Source of the DNA: Bacteroidia bacterium | GTDB taxonomy: Bacteria; Bacteroidota; Bacteroidia; AKYH767-A; OLB10 | Assembly: GCA_016788165.1 (NCBI GenBank) | Contig: JAEUTH010000013.1 | Coordinates: forward strand, 1-64,000 | Reading direction: 5' to 3' | DNA length: 64,000 bases | Shown: positions 38,236 through 46,655 of the stretch, piece by piece | Layout of the letters: each line of letters starts with the position of its first letter | Numbering within the stretch: the stretch's first letter is position 1 | The notes under the pieces: generated by a model | What the model saw: only the letters and a program-made list of their open reading frames with translations | Told to the model about the DNA's origin: nothing | Databases searched by the model: none | Position numbers and translations under genes: made by a program

Positions 38236-39820
38236 TTAGTATTTGCAGTGCTTTTTTTAAAGCCTTATCATCTTGTTGCAATACTTTATACATTACTTCA
38301 TTGTTATATAACTGCCTGCCCATAATTGCCTTCATTTGATTACTTGTTTGGGTTAAGGCTTTATTAAAGGTTGCGTCATCGGTTGTAATATCTTGTTTTC
38401 GCAAATAGCTTTTCAGCTTTTGAGCAATAGTGGCATCAATTTGAAATGAATTTAAAAAAGCAGTTTCAGAAAATTTGCTTTTTAAAACATTCCGGTTTTC
38501 GTCAACATACTTATAACAAAACTCATTTAAGGCACCGCTTGCATAAAGTATATCTGTAAAGCGATTGCGGCCTGCAGTATCTAATGGCACAAATACATCG
38601 GGCATTATGCCTCCACCGCCATAAACAATTTTGCCTGATGGTGTTTTGTATTTAAGCGAATCGGCAAATTTAATGCTGTCGGCATTTAATAACTCGCCAT
38701 GATCGTACCGGTTGTTTAAATCATTTTCATAATCATCATAACCCTGATTGTATGCTTTTTGAATACTGCGTCCGGTGGGTGTATAATAACGCGCTATGGT
38801 TAAACGAAGTGCACTGCCATCTTGTAACTCGGTTTGTTGTTGCACCAATCCTTTGCCAAACGACCTGCGCCCTACAATGGTGCCTCTGTCCCAATCCTGA
38901 ACGGCACCGGCCACAATTTCGCTGGCCGATGCACTGCCTTCGTCAATAAGTACTACCAGCTTGCCCGTTTCGAATTTACCATTAGCTGTTGCTTCGTAAT
39001 TTTTACGTGGCTGCTTACGACCTGCTGTGTAAACAATCATTTTACCATCGGGCAAAAATTCATCGGCTATTTGCTGAGCTATTTCTAAAAAGCCCCCACC
39101 ATTGCCGCGTAAATCTAAAATGAGTTTTTGCATGCCCTGGCCATTTAATTTTTCGTATGCTTCCATATATTCATCATACGTTTTTTCGCCAAAACGACTC
39201 ATGCGTATATAGCCCGTTTCGCTATCGGCCATGTAAGCGGCATCAACGCTGTAAATGGGGATGTTGCCCCGGGTAATTGTATAGTCAATTAGTTTACCAG
39301 TACCACTACGATGTATTGATAGTTTAACCTTTGTACCTCCCTGACCACGTAGTGTTTTTAAAACTGTATCGTTTGTAATTTGTGCGCCATAAAAATTTTT
39401 GCCATCAACTTTTACAATTCTATCACCGGCCATTAATCCAACAGCAGCCGAAGGGCCTCCGGCAATTACGTTTACTACCATCACGGTATCGCGGCTAATA
39501 TGAAACTCAATACCTATGCCTTCGAAATTACCACGCAAAGGTTCGTTAACTTGTTTGAGTTCGCTTGCAGGTATGTAAGCCGAGTGTGGATCTAATTGCT
39601 GCATCATTTGTTCGATGGTATTATCAACCAACTGCGTAGTGTTTACAGTATCTACATATTCGTTCTGTATAAACTGTATGATGTCGGCAATTTTGCCTGA
39701 GTTTAATTCGCTTCGTTTTATGGATGTATATCCTTGCGGGCTTGGTAATAAAAACAAACCAATAAAAATGCCTGCCACAATTAGCACTGCATAAATTAAA
39801 GGTTGCAAAATGTATTTCAT
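38225..39820 (-). CDS. C-terminal processing peptidase (S41)
   Basis: A 531-residue periplasmic protease anchored by an N-terminal helix (8-25). The PDZ domain (about 90-170) contains GNFEGIGIEF and GPSAAVGLMAGDRIVKVDG. The S41 core has LDLRGNGGG, DEGSASASE with Ser298 and FGKG with Lys323, the Ser-Lys dyad spaced as in Prc. The C-terminal 100 residues are helical. CtpA/Prc enzymes trim C-terminal tails of envelope proteins and regulate wall hydrolases. It heads a run with the GT-C-like and DUF4442 genes. Confidence 0.93.
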   Translation of the reverse strand: MKYILQPLIYAVLIVAGIFIGLFLLPSPQGYTSIKRSELNSGKIADIIQFIQNEYVDTVNTTQLVDNTIEQMMQQLDPHSAYIPASELKQVNEPLRGNFEGIGIEFHISRDTVMVVNVIAGGPSAAVGLMAGDRIVKVDGKNFYGAQITNDTVLKTLRGQGGTKVKLSIHRSGTGKLIDYTITRGNIPIYSVDAAYMADSETGYIRMSRFGEKTYDEYMEAYEKLNGQGMQKLILDLRGNGGGFLEIAQQIADEFLPDGKMIVYTAGRKQPRKNYEATANGKFETGKLVVLIDEGSASASEIVAGAVQDWDRGTIVGRRSFGKGLVQQQTELQDGSALRLTIARYYTPTGRSIQKAYNQGYDDYENDLNNRYDHGELLNADSIKFADSLKYKTPSGKIVYGGGGIMPDVFVPLDTAGRNRFTDILYASGALNEFCYKYVDENRNVLKSKFSETAFLNSFQIDATIAQKLKSYLRKQDITTDDATFNKALTQTSNQMKAIMGRQLYNNEVMYKVLQQDDKALKKALQILNEK

Positions 39821-39910
39821 AAATTACTATTTATTCGTTTTTGCAGCTGGCCTGTTTTGGTGCTGCTTTAATTGACGCGTTTGCATAGTTTTAAGTTTGG
39901 CATTAAAACT

Positions 39911-40387
39911 TTATGCTGTAATACTTTGTGGTTTGTATTGGCATACCTCTACACCGAAGCGTAATAAAAAATCAAGTCCTTCTTCAACCCCATGTCCTTT
40001 GTAGGCTGCATAAGAGTTTAAATACACTACTTTTTTAATACCCATAGTGTAAACCGTACGGGCACAACTTAAGCAAGGCGAAAGGGTAACGTATAGCGTT
40101 GCTCCGTCTAAATCAACTTTGTTTTTAGCGGCATAAAGTATTGCATTTTCTTCGGCATGCAGTGCCAATGAACAACCGCCTTTTATTGAGCGTTGGCAAC
40201 CGGTACCGGGCCACTCTTCGTCACAATTATGGGTATGGGCAGGCGGGCCATTGTAGCCTAATGAAATAATGCGCGTATCCTTAGCTAAAACTGCGCCTAC
40301 CTTGGTTTTAACGCAATGCGATTTAAGCGCAATGTTTTGCGCCAAATCCATGTAAATATCATCAAAGCTTCTCATACAAATATTCAA
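39911..40387 (-). CDS. dCMP deaminase family protein
   Basis: A 158-residue zinc deaminase converting dCMP to dUMP for thymidylate synthesis. The zinc site is HAEE (His77, Glu79) and SPCLSCAR (Cys105, Cys108). The extra His/Cys cluster HTHNCDEEWPGTGCQ is typical of ComEB-type dCMP deaminases. Translation may start at Met5 rather than Met1. It is between the S41 and S46 peptidase genes, and no nucleotide-metabolism neighbour is present. Confidence 0.9.
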   Translation of the reverse strand: MNICMRSFDDIYMDLAQNIALKSHCVKTKVGAVLAKDTRIISLGYNGPPAHTHNCDEEWPGTGCQRSIKGGCSLALHAEENAILYAAKNKVDLDGATLYVTLSPCLSCARTVYTMGIKKVVYLNSYAAYKGHGVEEGLDFLLRFGVEVCQYKPQSITA

Positions 40388-40423
40388 TTGTAATTATTTA
40401 ATAACCTACTGTATAAACGTAGT

Positions 40424-42580
40424 TTATTGCTTTACAATATCTAATTCATTTATAATGTTGGCAGCACCTGCATACTTATCAATTATAAACAATGTATAGC
40501 GAATGTCTAACGTTATGTTTCGGCAAATGCTTGGGTCATAATACACATCGCTCATAGTACCTTCCCAAACGCGGTCATAGTTGGTGCCAATAAGCTGGCC
40601 ATAAGCATTAAGCACCGGGCTGCCACTGTTACCACCCGTAGTATGGTTGGTTGCAATAAAACTTACGGGCACATCGCCATTAACGGCATAAGGACCAAAA
40701 TCTTTTTGTTCTATCAATTGACGCAGTTTTACGGGCATTACATAATCAGCATTACCGGTTTCATTTTTTTCGATGGTGCCTTTTAACCAGGTTTGATAGT
40801 TGTAATAAATACCATTGCGTGGTGTGTAGCCTTTAACCTGGCCATAGGTTACACGCAGTGTGCTGTTACAATCGGGGTACAGTGTTTTTTCTTTATTAAA
40901 CAAACGCAAGGCTTGCATATAGCTGCGTTGTATTTGCGCAATTTGCTGATTTATGGATACCGCTTTTTTCGAAATAACCTGGTCGTACTGGGTGGTTATT
41001 GCATACATTAACTGATAAGCCATATCGTTACTTATTTTTTTGGCATTACTTCGTTTATATGCAGCAAGCATTTTTTCTACCGAGGTATAGTTAGTCATAA
41101 ACGATTTTTTAAATACATCGGCTGCCCATTTATTATAGTTGCCTGCATATTTTCCATATAACGTTTTATCAAAGTACTCAGGGCGGTATGCCTGCGCTAC
41201 ACTATCGCCATACATTTTAAGCATGGCTGCAAAAATTTCTTCATCAATTTGGGTACGATATTTTTTAAACCACGGCTCTGAGTTTTTTAAAACTTTATGG
41301 GCTTCGGCTGTTAGTACACTATCGGCAACGCTATCGGTACTGCTAAGGTTTACCAGTTTGGTATAAAGTTTTGCATAGTTCATCAGTTCAATACCCATAA
41401 CGGCTTCGTTGGTATAATCTACAGCATTGGATATAGGTTTGTATTGTGCATAAGCCATTTTAAAATCAGACAATATATTTGTGTATGGTTTGCCTTCGGT
41501 ATTCATAGTTGTCCAATACTGAAAATTACTTTCCTGTTTACGTTTTAGTTGCACCACATTGTTTTTACGCAGTCCGGTCATTTCGCCCTTCCACTTTTTA
41601 TGATAGTTAGCTAAGTTTCTGATTTTAGGGGCATAATAAAGTGTAACGGTATCGTTTCCGGCCATATACTTTTCGGTAATATTTATACGCATTTCGCGAA
41701 TGGCAACACGGTTTAAATCCTGAATATCCTGAATCAACTCTACACCATCGCTGGGCAAGTATTGTTGTGTGCGACCCGGAAAACCGTACACCATTGTAAA
41801 GTCGTTTTCAGTTATACCGGCTGTACTAATTTGTAAGTGTTTGCGCGGCACAAATGGTACATTATTCTTATTGTAAGCAGCGGGTTTATTATCGGGGCCG
41901 GCATAAATTCTGAACAAACTAAAATCACCGGTATGGCGTGGCCAAATCCAGTTATCGGTTTCTTCGCCAAAGTTGCCAATGGCATTTGGGGGTGCGCCTA
42001 CCAAACGCAAATCTTTAAATGTTTCGCTTACAAATAATATAAAATCATTACCACTGTAAAAAGGCTTAACCGATGCTTCGTAGTGTGTACCGGCAATAGC
42101 TTTACTTTCAATTGCTGCAGCTAAACTTTTTATTTTGCTGTTACGTTCGGCCTCTGTCATACCTTGGGTAAGGTAAGGTGCAATTTGTGCGGTAACATCT
42201 TCAATCCTGATTATAAAAGTGGCTGTAAGACCCGGTGCCGGCAACTCTTGTGTTTGATTATAGGCCCAGTACCCGTTTTTTAAATAATCATTTTCAATGG
42301 TACTTAATCCGGCAATGGCACCAAAACCACAGTGATGGTTAGTAAGCAGTAAACCTTGTTTCGAAATAATTTCGCCTGTACATCCGCCTCCAAATAAAAC
42401 TACAGCATCTTTTAACGATGTGTTGTTTACATCATAAATGGCTTCGGCACTTATTTTAAGTCCGCGGTTTTGCATTTGCGCTTCCATCTGTTTTAACATA
42501 ATAGGCAGCCACATGCCTTCTTCGGCATAAACATTTAAAACGCCTATATAAAACATGCACCATACAAGTAGTTTCTTCAT
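40424..42580 (-). CDS. S46 dipeptidyl-peptidase, DPP11-like
   Basis: A 718-residue periplasmic serine peptidase with a signal peptide ending NVYAEEG. The N-terminal residues GMWLPIML are the conserved S46 start, with catalytic His in LLTNHHCGFG and catalytic Ser652 in GGNSGSPVLNAYG. Eighteen residues after the Ser comes Arg670 (TNYDRVWEG); in the family this position is Arg in DPP11 (removes dipeptides ending in Asp or Glu) and Gly in DPP7, so acidic specificity is predicted. Upstream lies an exact 60-bp tandem duplication that doubles a promoter-like box. Confidence 0.92.
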   Translation of the reverse strand: MKKLLVWCMFYIGVLNVYAEEGMWLPIMLKQMEAQMQNRGLKISAEAIYDVNNTSLKDAVVLFGGGCTGEIISKQGLLLTNHHCGFGAIAGLSTIENDYLKNGYWAYNQTQELPAPGLTATFIIRIEDVTAQIAPYLTQGMTEAERNSKIKSLAAAIESKAIAGTHYEASVKPFYSGNDFILFVSETFKDLRLVGAPPNAIGNFGEETDNWIWPRHTGDFSLFRIYAGPDNKPAAYNKNNVPFVPRKHLQISTAGITENDFTMVYGFPGRTQQYLPSDGVELIQDIQDLNRVAIREMRINITEKYMAGNDTVTLYYAPKIRNLANYHKKWKGEMTGLRKNNVVQLKRKQESNFQYWTTMNTEGKPYTNILSDFKMAYAQYKPISNAVDYTNEAVMGIELMNYAKLYTKLVNLSSTDSVADSVLTAEAHKVLKNSEPWFKKYRTQIDEEIFAAMLKMYGDSVAQAYRPEYFDKTLYGKYAGNYNKWAADVFKKSFMTNYTSVEKMLAAYKRSNAKKISNDMAYQLMYAITTQYDQVISKKAVSINQQIAQIQRSYMQALRLFNKEKTLYPDCNSTLRVTYGQVKGYTPRNGIYYNYQTWLKGTIEKNETGNADYVMPVKLRQLIEQKDFGPYAVNGDVPVSFIATNHTTGGNSGSPVLNAYGQLIGTNYDRVWEGTMSDVYYDPSICRNITLDIRYTLFIIDKYAGAANIINELDIVKQ

Positions 42581-42597
42581 AGCAAATAAAAATTAAG

Positions 42598-42718
42598 TAA
42601 CGCTGGCGAATGTAACCAAATGCAAAAACCTACTTACTAAATATCGTTAAACTTCAATAACGCTGGCGAATGTAACCAAATGCAAAAACCTACTTACTAA
42701 ATATCGTTAAACTTCAAT
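42598..42718. repeat. Perfect 60-bp tandem duplication
   Basis: The stretch 42598-42658 recurs at 42658-42718 with a 60-nt period and no mismatch, giving about two copies. It begins TAACGCTGGCGAATGTAACC in each copy. It lies 17 bp upstream of the S46 peptidase start and carries no reading frame of note. Perfect identity implies a recent event, or an assembly error. Confidence 0.9.
42607..42674 (-). promoter_or_regulatory. Doubled promoter-like -7 boxes before the S46 gene
   Basis: Each copy of the tandem duplication contains TACATTCG followed by GCC on the minus strand (42607-42614 and 42667-42674), the same TAnnTTCG form seen before mdh. The nearer box would start transcription about 20 nt before the S46 ATG. 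No clear TTG element lies at the usual distance. Confidence 0.4.
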
Positions 42719-42782
42719 TTAATTGGCATTACGTTTTACCATCTGCTAATTTGAACAAACATATAAGACCCTAAAAAATAAA

Positions 42783-42813
42783 TTGATAATAGTAGATATA
42801 ACATGTAGGTTTG
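42783..42813 (+). promoter_or_regulatory. Promoter of recJ
   Basis: TTG (42783-42785) is followed after 20 nt by TAGGTTTG (42806-42813), an exact match to the Bacteroidota sigma-A consensus in both boxes and spacing. Transcription would begin roughly 20 nt before the recJ ATG. Confidence 0.65.
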
Positions 42814-42841
42814 TACACCACCATAATATCACAACCAATAC

Positions 42842-44545
42842 ATGCACAAGCGCTGGAACCTGAATCAGAATTACCAACAAGCACAAGTGGATGCATTGCA
42901 GCAACAATTAAAAATACACCCATCGTTGTGCAAACTATTGGTACAACGCGGTATAACTACTTTTGAAGAAGCACGGCAATTTTTCAGGCCTTCGCTATCA
43001 CAACTGCACGATCCGTTTTTGATGAAAGATATGGATGTTGCCGTTGCCCGGGTAAATAAAGCATTAACCAACCAGGAAAAAATTTTGGTTTATGGCGATT
43101 ATGATGTTGATGGTACTACGGCTGTTTCGTTATTGTATTTATTCTTAAAAAGTTTGTATGCAAAGGTTGCTTTTTACATACCCGACAGGTATCATGAAGG
43201 TTATGGCGTATCGTTTAAAGGTGTAGAATTTGCACAGCAAAACGGATATACATTAATAATTGCCTTAGACTGTGGTATTAAAGCACATGATAAAGTTGCC
43301 TTAGCCAATAGCTACGGAATTGATTTTATTATTTGCGACCACCACAGGCCCGGAAATGATTTACCAGAGGCATTGGCTATTTTAGACCCTAAGCGCAACG
43401 ATTGCCCTTATCCTTTCAAAGAACTATCGGGTTGTGGTGTAGGCTTTAAATTAGTACAGGCAATTGCGCAAAACAATCACATCCCTTTTGCACAAATAGA
43501 ACCTTATTTAGATTTGGTTGCCGTTAGCATTGCTGCCGACATTGTAGATATTATGGGCGAAAACCGGGTGTTAGCCCATTTCGGTTTAAAACTGCTAAAT
43601 ACACATCCGCGCTTTGGTATAAATGCACTCATCAATTTATCAAAAGTAAGCCGCGAACTTTCTATTAGCGATGTGGTATTTTTTATTGCACCACGCATAA
43701 ACGCTGCCGGACGTATAGAAAGCGGCAACCGTGCTGTTGATTTACTTACTGCCAACGATTTTGAAACAGCACGTATTATATGTGACGAAATTAACGAGCA
43801 CAATACCTACCGCAAAGAGTTAGATACCGACATAACGGAACAAGCGCTACAGCAAATTGAAAACGACTTAACTTTTAGTGACCGCAAATCTACTGTAGTA
43901 TATTCGGCCGAGTGGCATAAAGGTGTTATTGGTATTGTTGCATCGCGCCTAACCGATAAATATTACAGGCCAACCGTAGTAATGACACAAACAAACGGCC
44001 ATGTAGCAGGTAGTGCCCGCAGCGTTAAAGATTTTGATGTATATAATGCCATCGAAGCCTGTGCCGATTTGTTAGACCAGTTTGGTGGCCACATGTACGC
44101 TGCAGGTCTTACCATGAAAATAGAAAATGTAGATGCATTTATTCAAAAATTCGAAACCATAGTTAGCAGCACTATCGAAGACAGAATGCTTATCCGTGAA
44201 GTTGATATTGACGATGCGTTGTTGTTAGATGACATAAACGATTCGTTTTACCGCATACTCAAACAATTTGCACCTTTTGGCCCGGGCAATATGAATCCCA
44301 CATTTATTTCAACCGGATTATATAACTCAGGCTCATCGCGCATTGTTGCCAATAAACACCTGAAGTTGGGACTTATGCAAAAAGGATGTAATCATAAAAA
44401 AGATGGTATCGCATTTAATATGGCCGATTGCTTTTATTTGATCGAAAACACGCAACCATTTAGTATTGCATACCATATTGAAGAAAACAGTTTTAATAAT
44501 AAAGTAACGTTGCAGCTAAATATTAAAGACATAAAGGCCGATTAG
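42842..44545 (+). CDS. recJ: Single-stranded-DNA-specific exonuclease RecJ
   Basis: A 567-residue DHH-family nuclease that degrades single-stranded DNA 5' to 3' in recombination and mismatch repair. The metal motifs are DYDVDGTT (86-93), ALDCG and CDHH (165-168) in the DHH domain; the DHHA1 part shows KGVIGIVASRL and a FGGHMYAAGL motif; an OB fold closes the protein (FAPFGPGNMNPTF, then the beta-rich tail). The length is normal. It probably shares a transcript with the asparaginase gene 38 bp downstream. Confidence 0.94.
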   Translation: MHKRWNLNQNYQQAQVDALQQQLKIHPSLCKLLVQRGITTFEEARQFFRPSLSQLHDPFLMKDMDVAVARVNKALTNQEKILVYGDYDVDGTTAVSLLYLFLKSLYAKVAFYIPDRYHEGYGVSFKGVEFAQQNGYTLIIALDCGIKAHDKVALANSYGIDFIICDHHRPGNDLPEALAILDPKRNDCPYPFKELSGCGVGFKLVQAIAQNNHIPFAQIEPYLDLVAVSIAADIVDIMGENRVLAHFGLKLLNTHPRFGINALINLSKVSRELSISDVVFFIAPRINAAGRIESGNRAVDLLTANDFETARIICDEINEHNTYRKELDTDITEQALQQIENDLTFSDRKSTVVYSAEWHKGVIGIVASRLTDKYYRPTVVMTQTNGHVAGSARSVKDFDVYNAIEACADLLDQFGGHMYAAGLTMKIENVDAFIQKFETIVSSTIEDRMLIREVDIDDALLLDDINDSFYRILKQFAPFGPGNMNPTFISTGLYNSGSSRIVANKHLKLGLMQKGCNHKKDGIAFNMADCFYLIENTQPFSIAYHIEENSFNNKVTLQLNIKDIKAD

Positions 44546-44583
44546 CTATCAAACAATAACATCTCTCCTAAATCGAAACAACT

Positions 44584-45549
44584 ATGAACAGGCGATCGTT
44601 TGTACGTAAAAGCAGTTTGCTGGCAGCAGGCAGTTTAGCTTTACCCCAAATATCAAAATCGCATAACCCGCCATTTAGTGCAATGCCGGTTATCGTATCA
44701 ACCTGGGATTTTGGTAAAGCCCCGCACGAAGCTGCATGGAATGCGATCAGCAAAAAAGGCTCGGCCTTGGATGCTTGCATTGCAGGTGTAAAAGTTGTAG
44801 AAGCTGACGAAACGAATCACAGTGTAGGCATAGGCGGTTATCCCGATAGAGATGGCCACGTAACCTTAGATGCCTGCGTGATGAATGAACAAGGCAATTG
44901 TGGCGGTGTGTTTTTTGTGGAAGAAATTTTGCATCCATCAGAATTGGCTCGTATGGTAATGGAAAAAACACCACATGTTTATTTAGCCGGCCAAGGTGCC
45001 GTGCAATTTGCTTTAGAGCAAGGCTTTAAAAAACAAAACCTGCTTACTACCGAAGCTAAAGAAGAGTGGGAAAAATGGTGCAAACAAACCAATTACAAAC
45101 CGCGCCCAATGGACGAAAAAAATCACGACACTGTAGGCATGATTGCCATAGATAAATTAGGCAACCTATCGGGATGTTGCAGCACCAGTGGCTGGGCATA
45201 TAAAATGCATGGACGCGTGGGCGACTCGCCCAACATCGGCTCGGGCTTGTTTGTAGATAATGAAATTGGTGCTGCAACCAGCACAGGATTAGGTGAATAC
45301 ATTATAAAAATTTGTGGTGCCCATTTAATAGTTGAAAGCATGCGTAATGGACGTACGCCACAAGAAGCTTGCGAAGCAGCTTGCCTGCGTATCAGTTCAA
45401 AATATAAAAACTATAAAGATTTTCAAGCTTGCTTTATTGCTCTTGGAAAAGATGGTACGGTGGGTGCATATAGTTTAAACAAAGGTTTTCAATACACCGT
45501 TACCACCAATGGCGAAACACTGGTTTATGATGCCGAGTATTTGGAATAA
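44584..45549 (+). CDS. N4-(beta-N-acetylglucosaminyl)-L-asparaginase-like Ntn hydrolase
   Basis: A 321-residue Ntn-hydrolase precursor. The N-terminus MNRRSFVRKSSLLAAGSLAL is a twin-arginine signal. Autocleavage is expected before Thr183 in NHDTVGMIA, which becomes the nucleophile; GRVGDSPNIGSGLFV and STGLGE are the substrate-binding motifs of the glycosylasparaginase/isoaspartyl peptidase family. Exported in folded form, it could split GlcNAc-Asn or isoaspartyl bonds in the periplasm; which of these is not decidable here. The position behind recJ looks incidental. Confidence 0.88.
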   Translation: MNRRSFVRKSSLLAAGSLALPQISKSHNPPFSAMPVIVSTWDFGKAPHEAAWNAISKKGSALDACIAGVKVVEADETNHSVGIGGYPDRDGHVTLDACVMNEQGNCGGVFFVEEILHPSELARMVMEKTPHVYLAGQGAVQFALEQGFKKQNLLTTEAKEEWEKWCKQTNYKPRPMDEKNHDTVGMIAIDKLGNLSGCCSTSGWAYKMHGRVGDSPNIGSGLFVDNEIGAATSTGLGEYIIKICGAHLIVESMRNGRTPQEACEAACLRISSKYKNYKDFQACFIALGKDGTVGAYSLNKGFQYTVTTNGETLVYDAEYLE

Positions 45550-45590
45550 CCTGATTTATATACGTAGTTTTTGAAAGCACATCCCCATTT

Positions 45591-46571
45591 ATGCAATACA
45601 GATATTTAGGTAAAAGCGGTTTACAACTTAGTGTATTTTCATTAGGCAGTTGGCTTACTATTGGCAAAAGTGTTGACCTTAAATTTTCATCAAAGTTGAT
45701 GCATTATGCATACGATAATGGCATCAACTTTTTCGATAGTGCCGAAGGTTATGCCGGTGGACAGGCTGAAATTGTGATGGGACAGATTTTAAAAAAAGCC
45801 GGCTGGGAACGCAGCTCCTACATAGTATCCAGTAAAGTTTTTTACGGCACCAAAGGCGATAACAATAAGCCCAATGAAAAAGGTTTATCGCGCAAACATA
45901 TTGTAGAAGCATGCCATGCTGCATTAAAACGTATGCAGGTAGATTACCTGGACTTATACTTATGCCACCGCCCCGACCCCAATGTACCTATGGCCGAAGT
46001 GGTGTTTACCATGAACCATTTAATGCAGCAAGGCAAAATATTATACTGGGGTACCAGCGAGTGGAGTGCTGCCGAAATTATGGAAGCGCATGCCGTTGCA
46101 CGTCAAAATAATTTACAAGGCCCTGTAGTAGAACAACCCGAATACAACATGTTTGTACGAACCAAAATGGAGCGCGATTTTTTGCCCATTTTTAAAAACA
46201 CGGGCTTGGGTACAACCATTTGGAGTCCGCTAAACTCAGGCATGTTAACCGGAAAATATTTAAACGGAATACCTAAAAATTCACGTTTCGATACCAAAGG
46301 TTTAGAATGGCTGCGCGATAAAGAATTACTCGACAACAAACTCAGAAAAATAAAACTATTACAAAAACTGGCCGACAAAACCGAAATGCAATTAGGACAA
46401 ATGGCATTGGCCTGGTGTTTAAAAAACCCTAACGTAACCACGGTTATTTTAGGAGCCAGCACGTTGCAACAGCTTCAGCAAAATATAAATGCATTGCCAT
46501 TTGTTGCCAAACTTAACGAAGAGTTGATGCAAAAAATTGAAACCATATTACAAACAAATCCGCTTAAATAA
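45591..46571 (+). CDS. Aldo/keto reductase (potassium-channel beta-subunit-like)
   Basis: A 326-residue NADPH-dependent reductase with the AKR tetrad Asp49, Tyr54, Lys82 and His126 (FFDSAEGYA, SSKVF, LYLCHRPDP). The substrate-side GTSEWSAAEIMEAH and the terminal ILGASTLQQLQQN bind the cofactor phosphate. The YLGKSGLQLSVFSLGSW start and sequence style are those of the voltage-gated potassium-channel beta-subunit group (AKR6/YghZ-like). The physiological carbonyl substrate is unknown. It begins 41 bp after the asparaginase gene. Confidence 0.88.
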   Translation: MQYRYLGKSGLQLSVFSLGSWLTIGKSVDLKFSSKLMHYAYDNGINFFDSAEGYAGGQAEIVMGQILKKAGWERSSYIVSSKVFYGTKGDNNKPNEKGLSRKHIVEACHAALKRMQVDYLDLYLCHRPDPNVPMAEVVFTMNHLMQQGKILYWGTSEWSAAEIMEAHAVARQNNLQGPVVEQPEYNMFVRTKMERDFLPIFKNTGLGTTIWSPLNSGMLTGKYLNGIPKNSRFDTKGLEWLRDKELLDNKLRKIKLLQKLADKTEMQLGQMALAWCLKNPNVTTVILGASTLQQLQQNINALPFVAKLNEELMQKIETILQTNPLK

Positions 46572-46579
46572 ATTTTGTA

Positions 46580-46620
46580 TTACCGATGGTAACAGCATTA
46601 AATTTTTATTTCTTGTTACC
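46580..46620. promoter_or_regulatory. Operator-like palindrome and third half-site before the fadL-type gene
   Basis: TTACC-GAT-GGTAA at 46580-46592 is a perfect interrupted palindrome, and the half-site TTACC recurs at 46616-46620, about three helical turns away. It sits 64 bp upstream of the porin gene, right after the reductase stop. A regulator-binding site is plausible but unproven. Confidence 0.3.
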
Positions 46621-46655
46621 GCATAAAAAAATATTAACCCCAAAATTTAATACCA

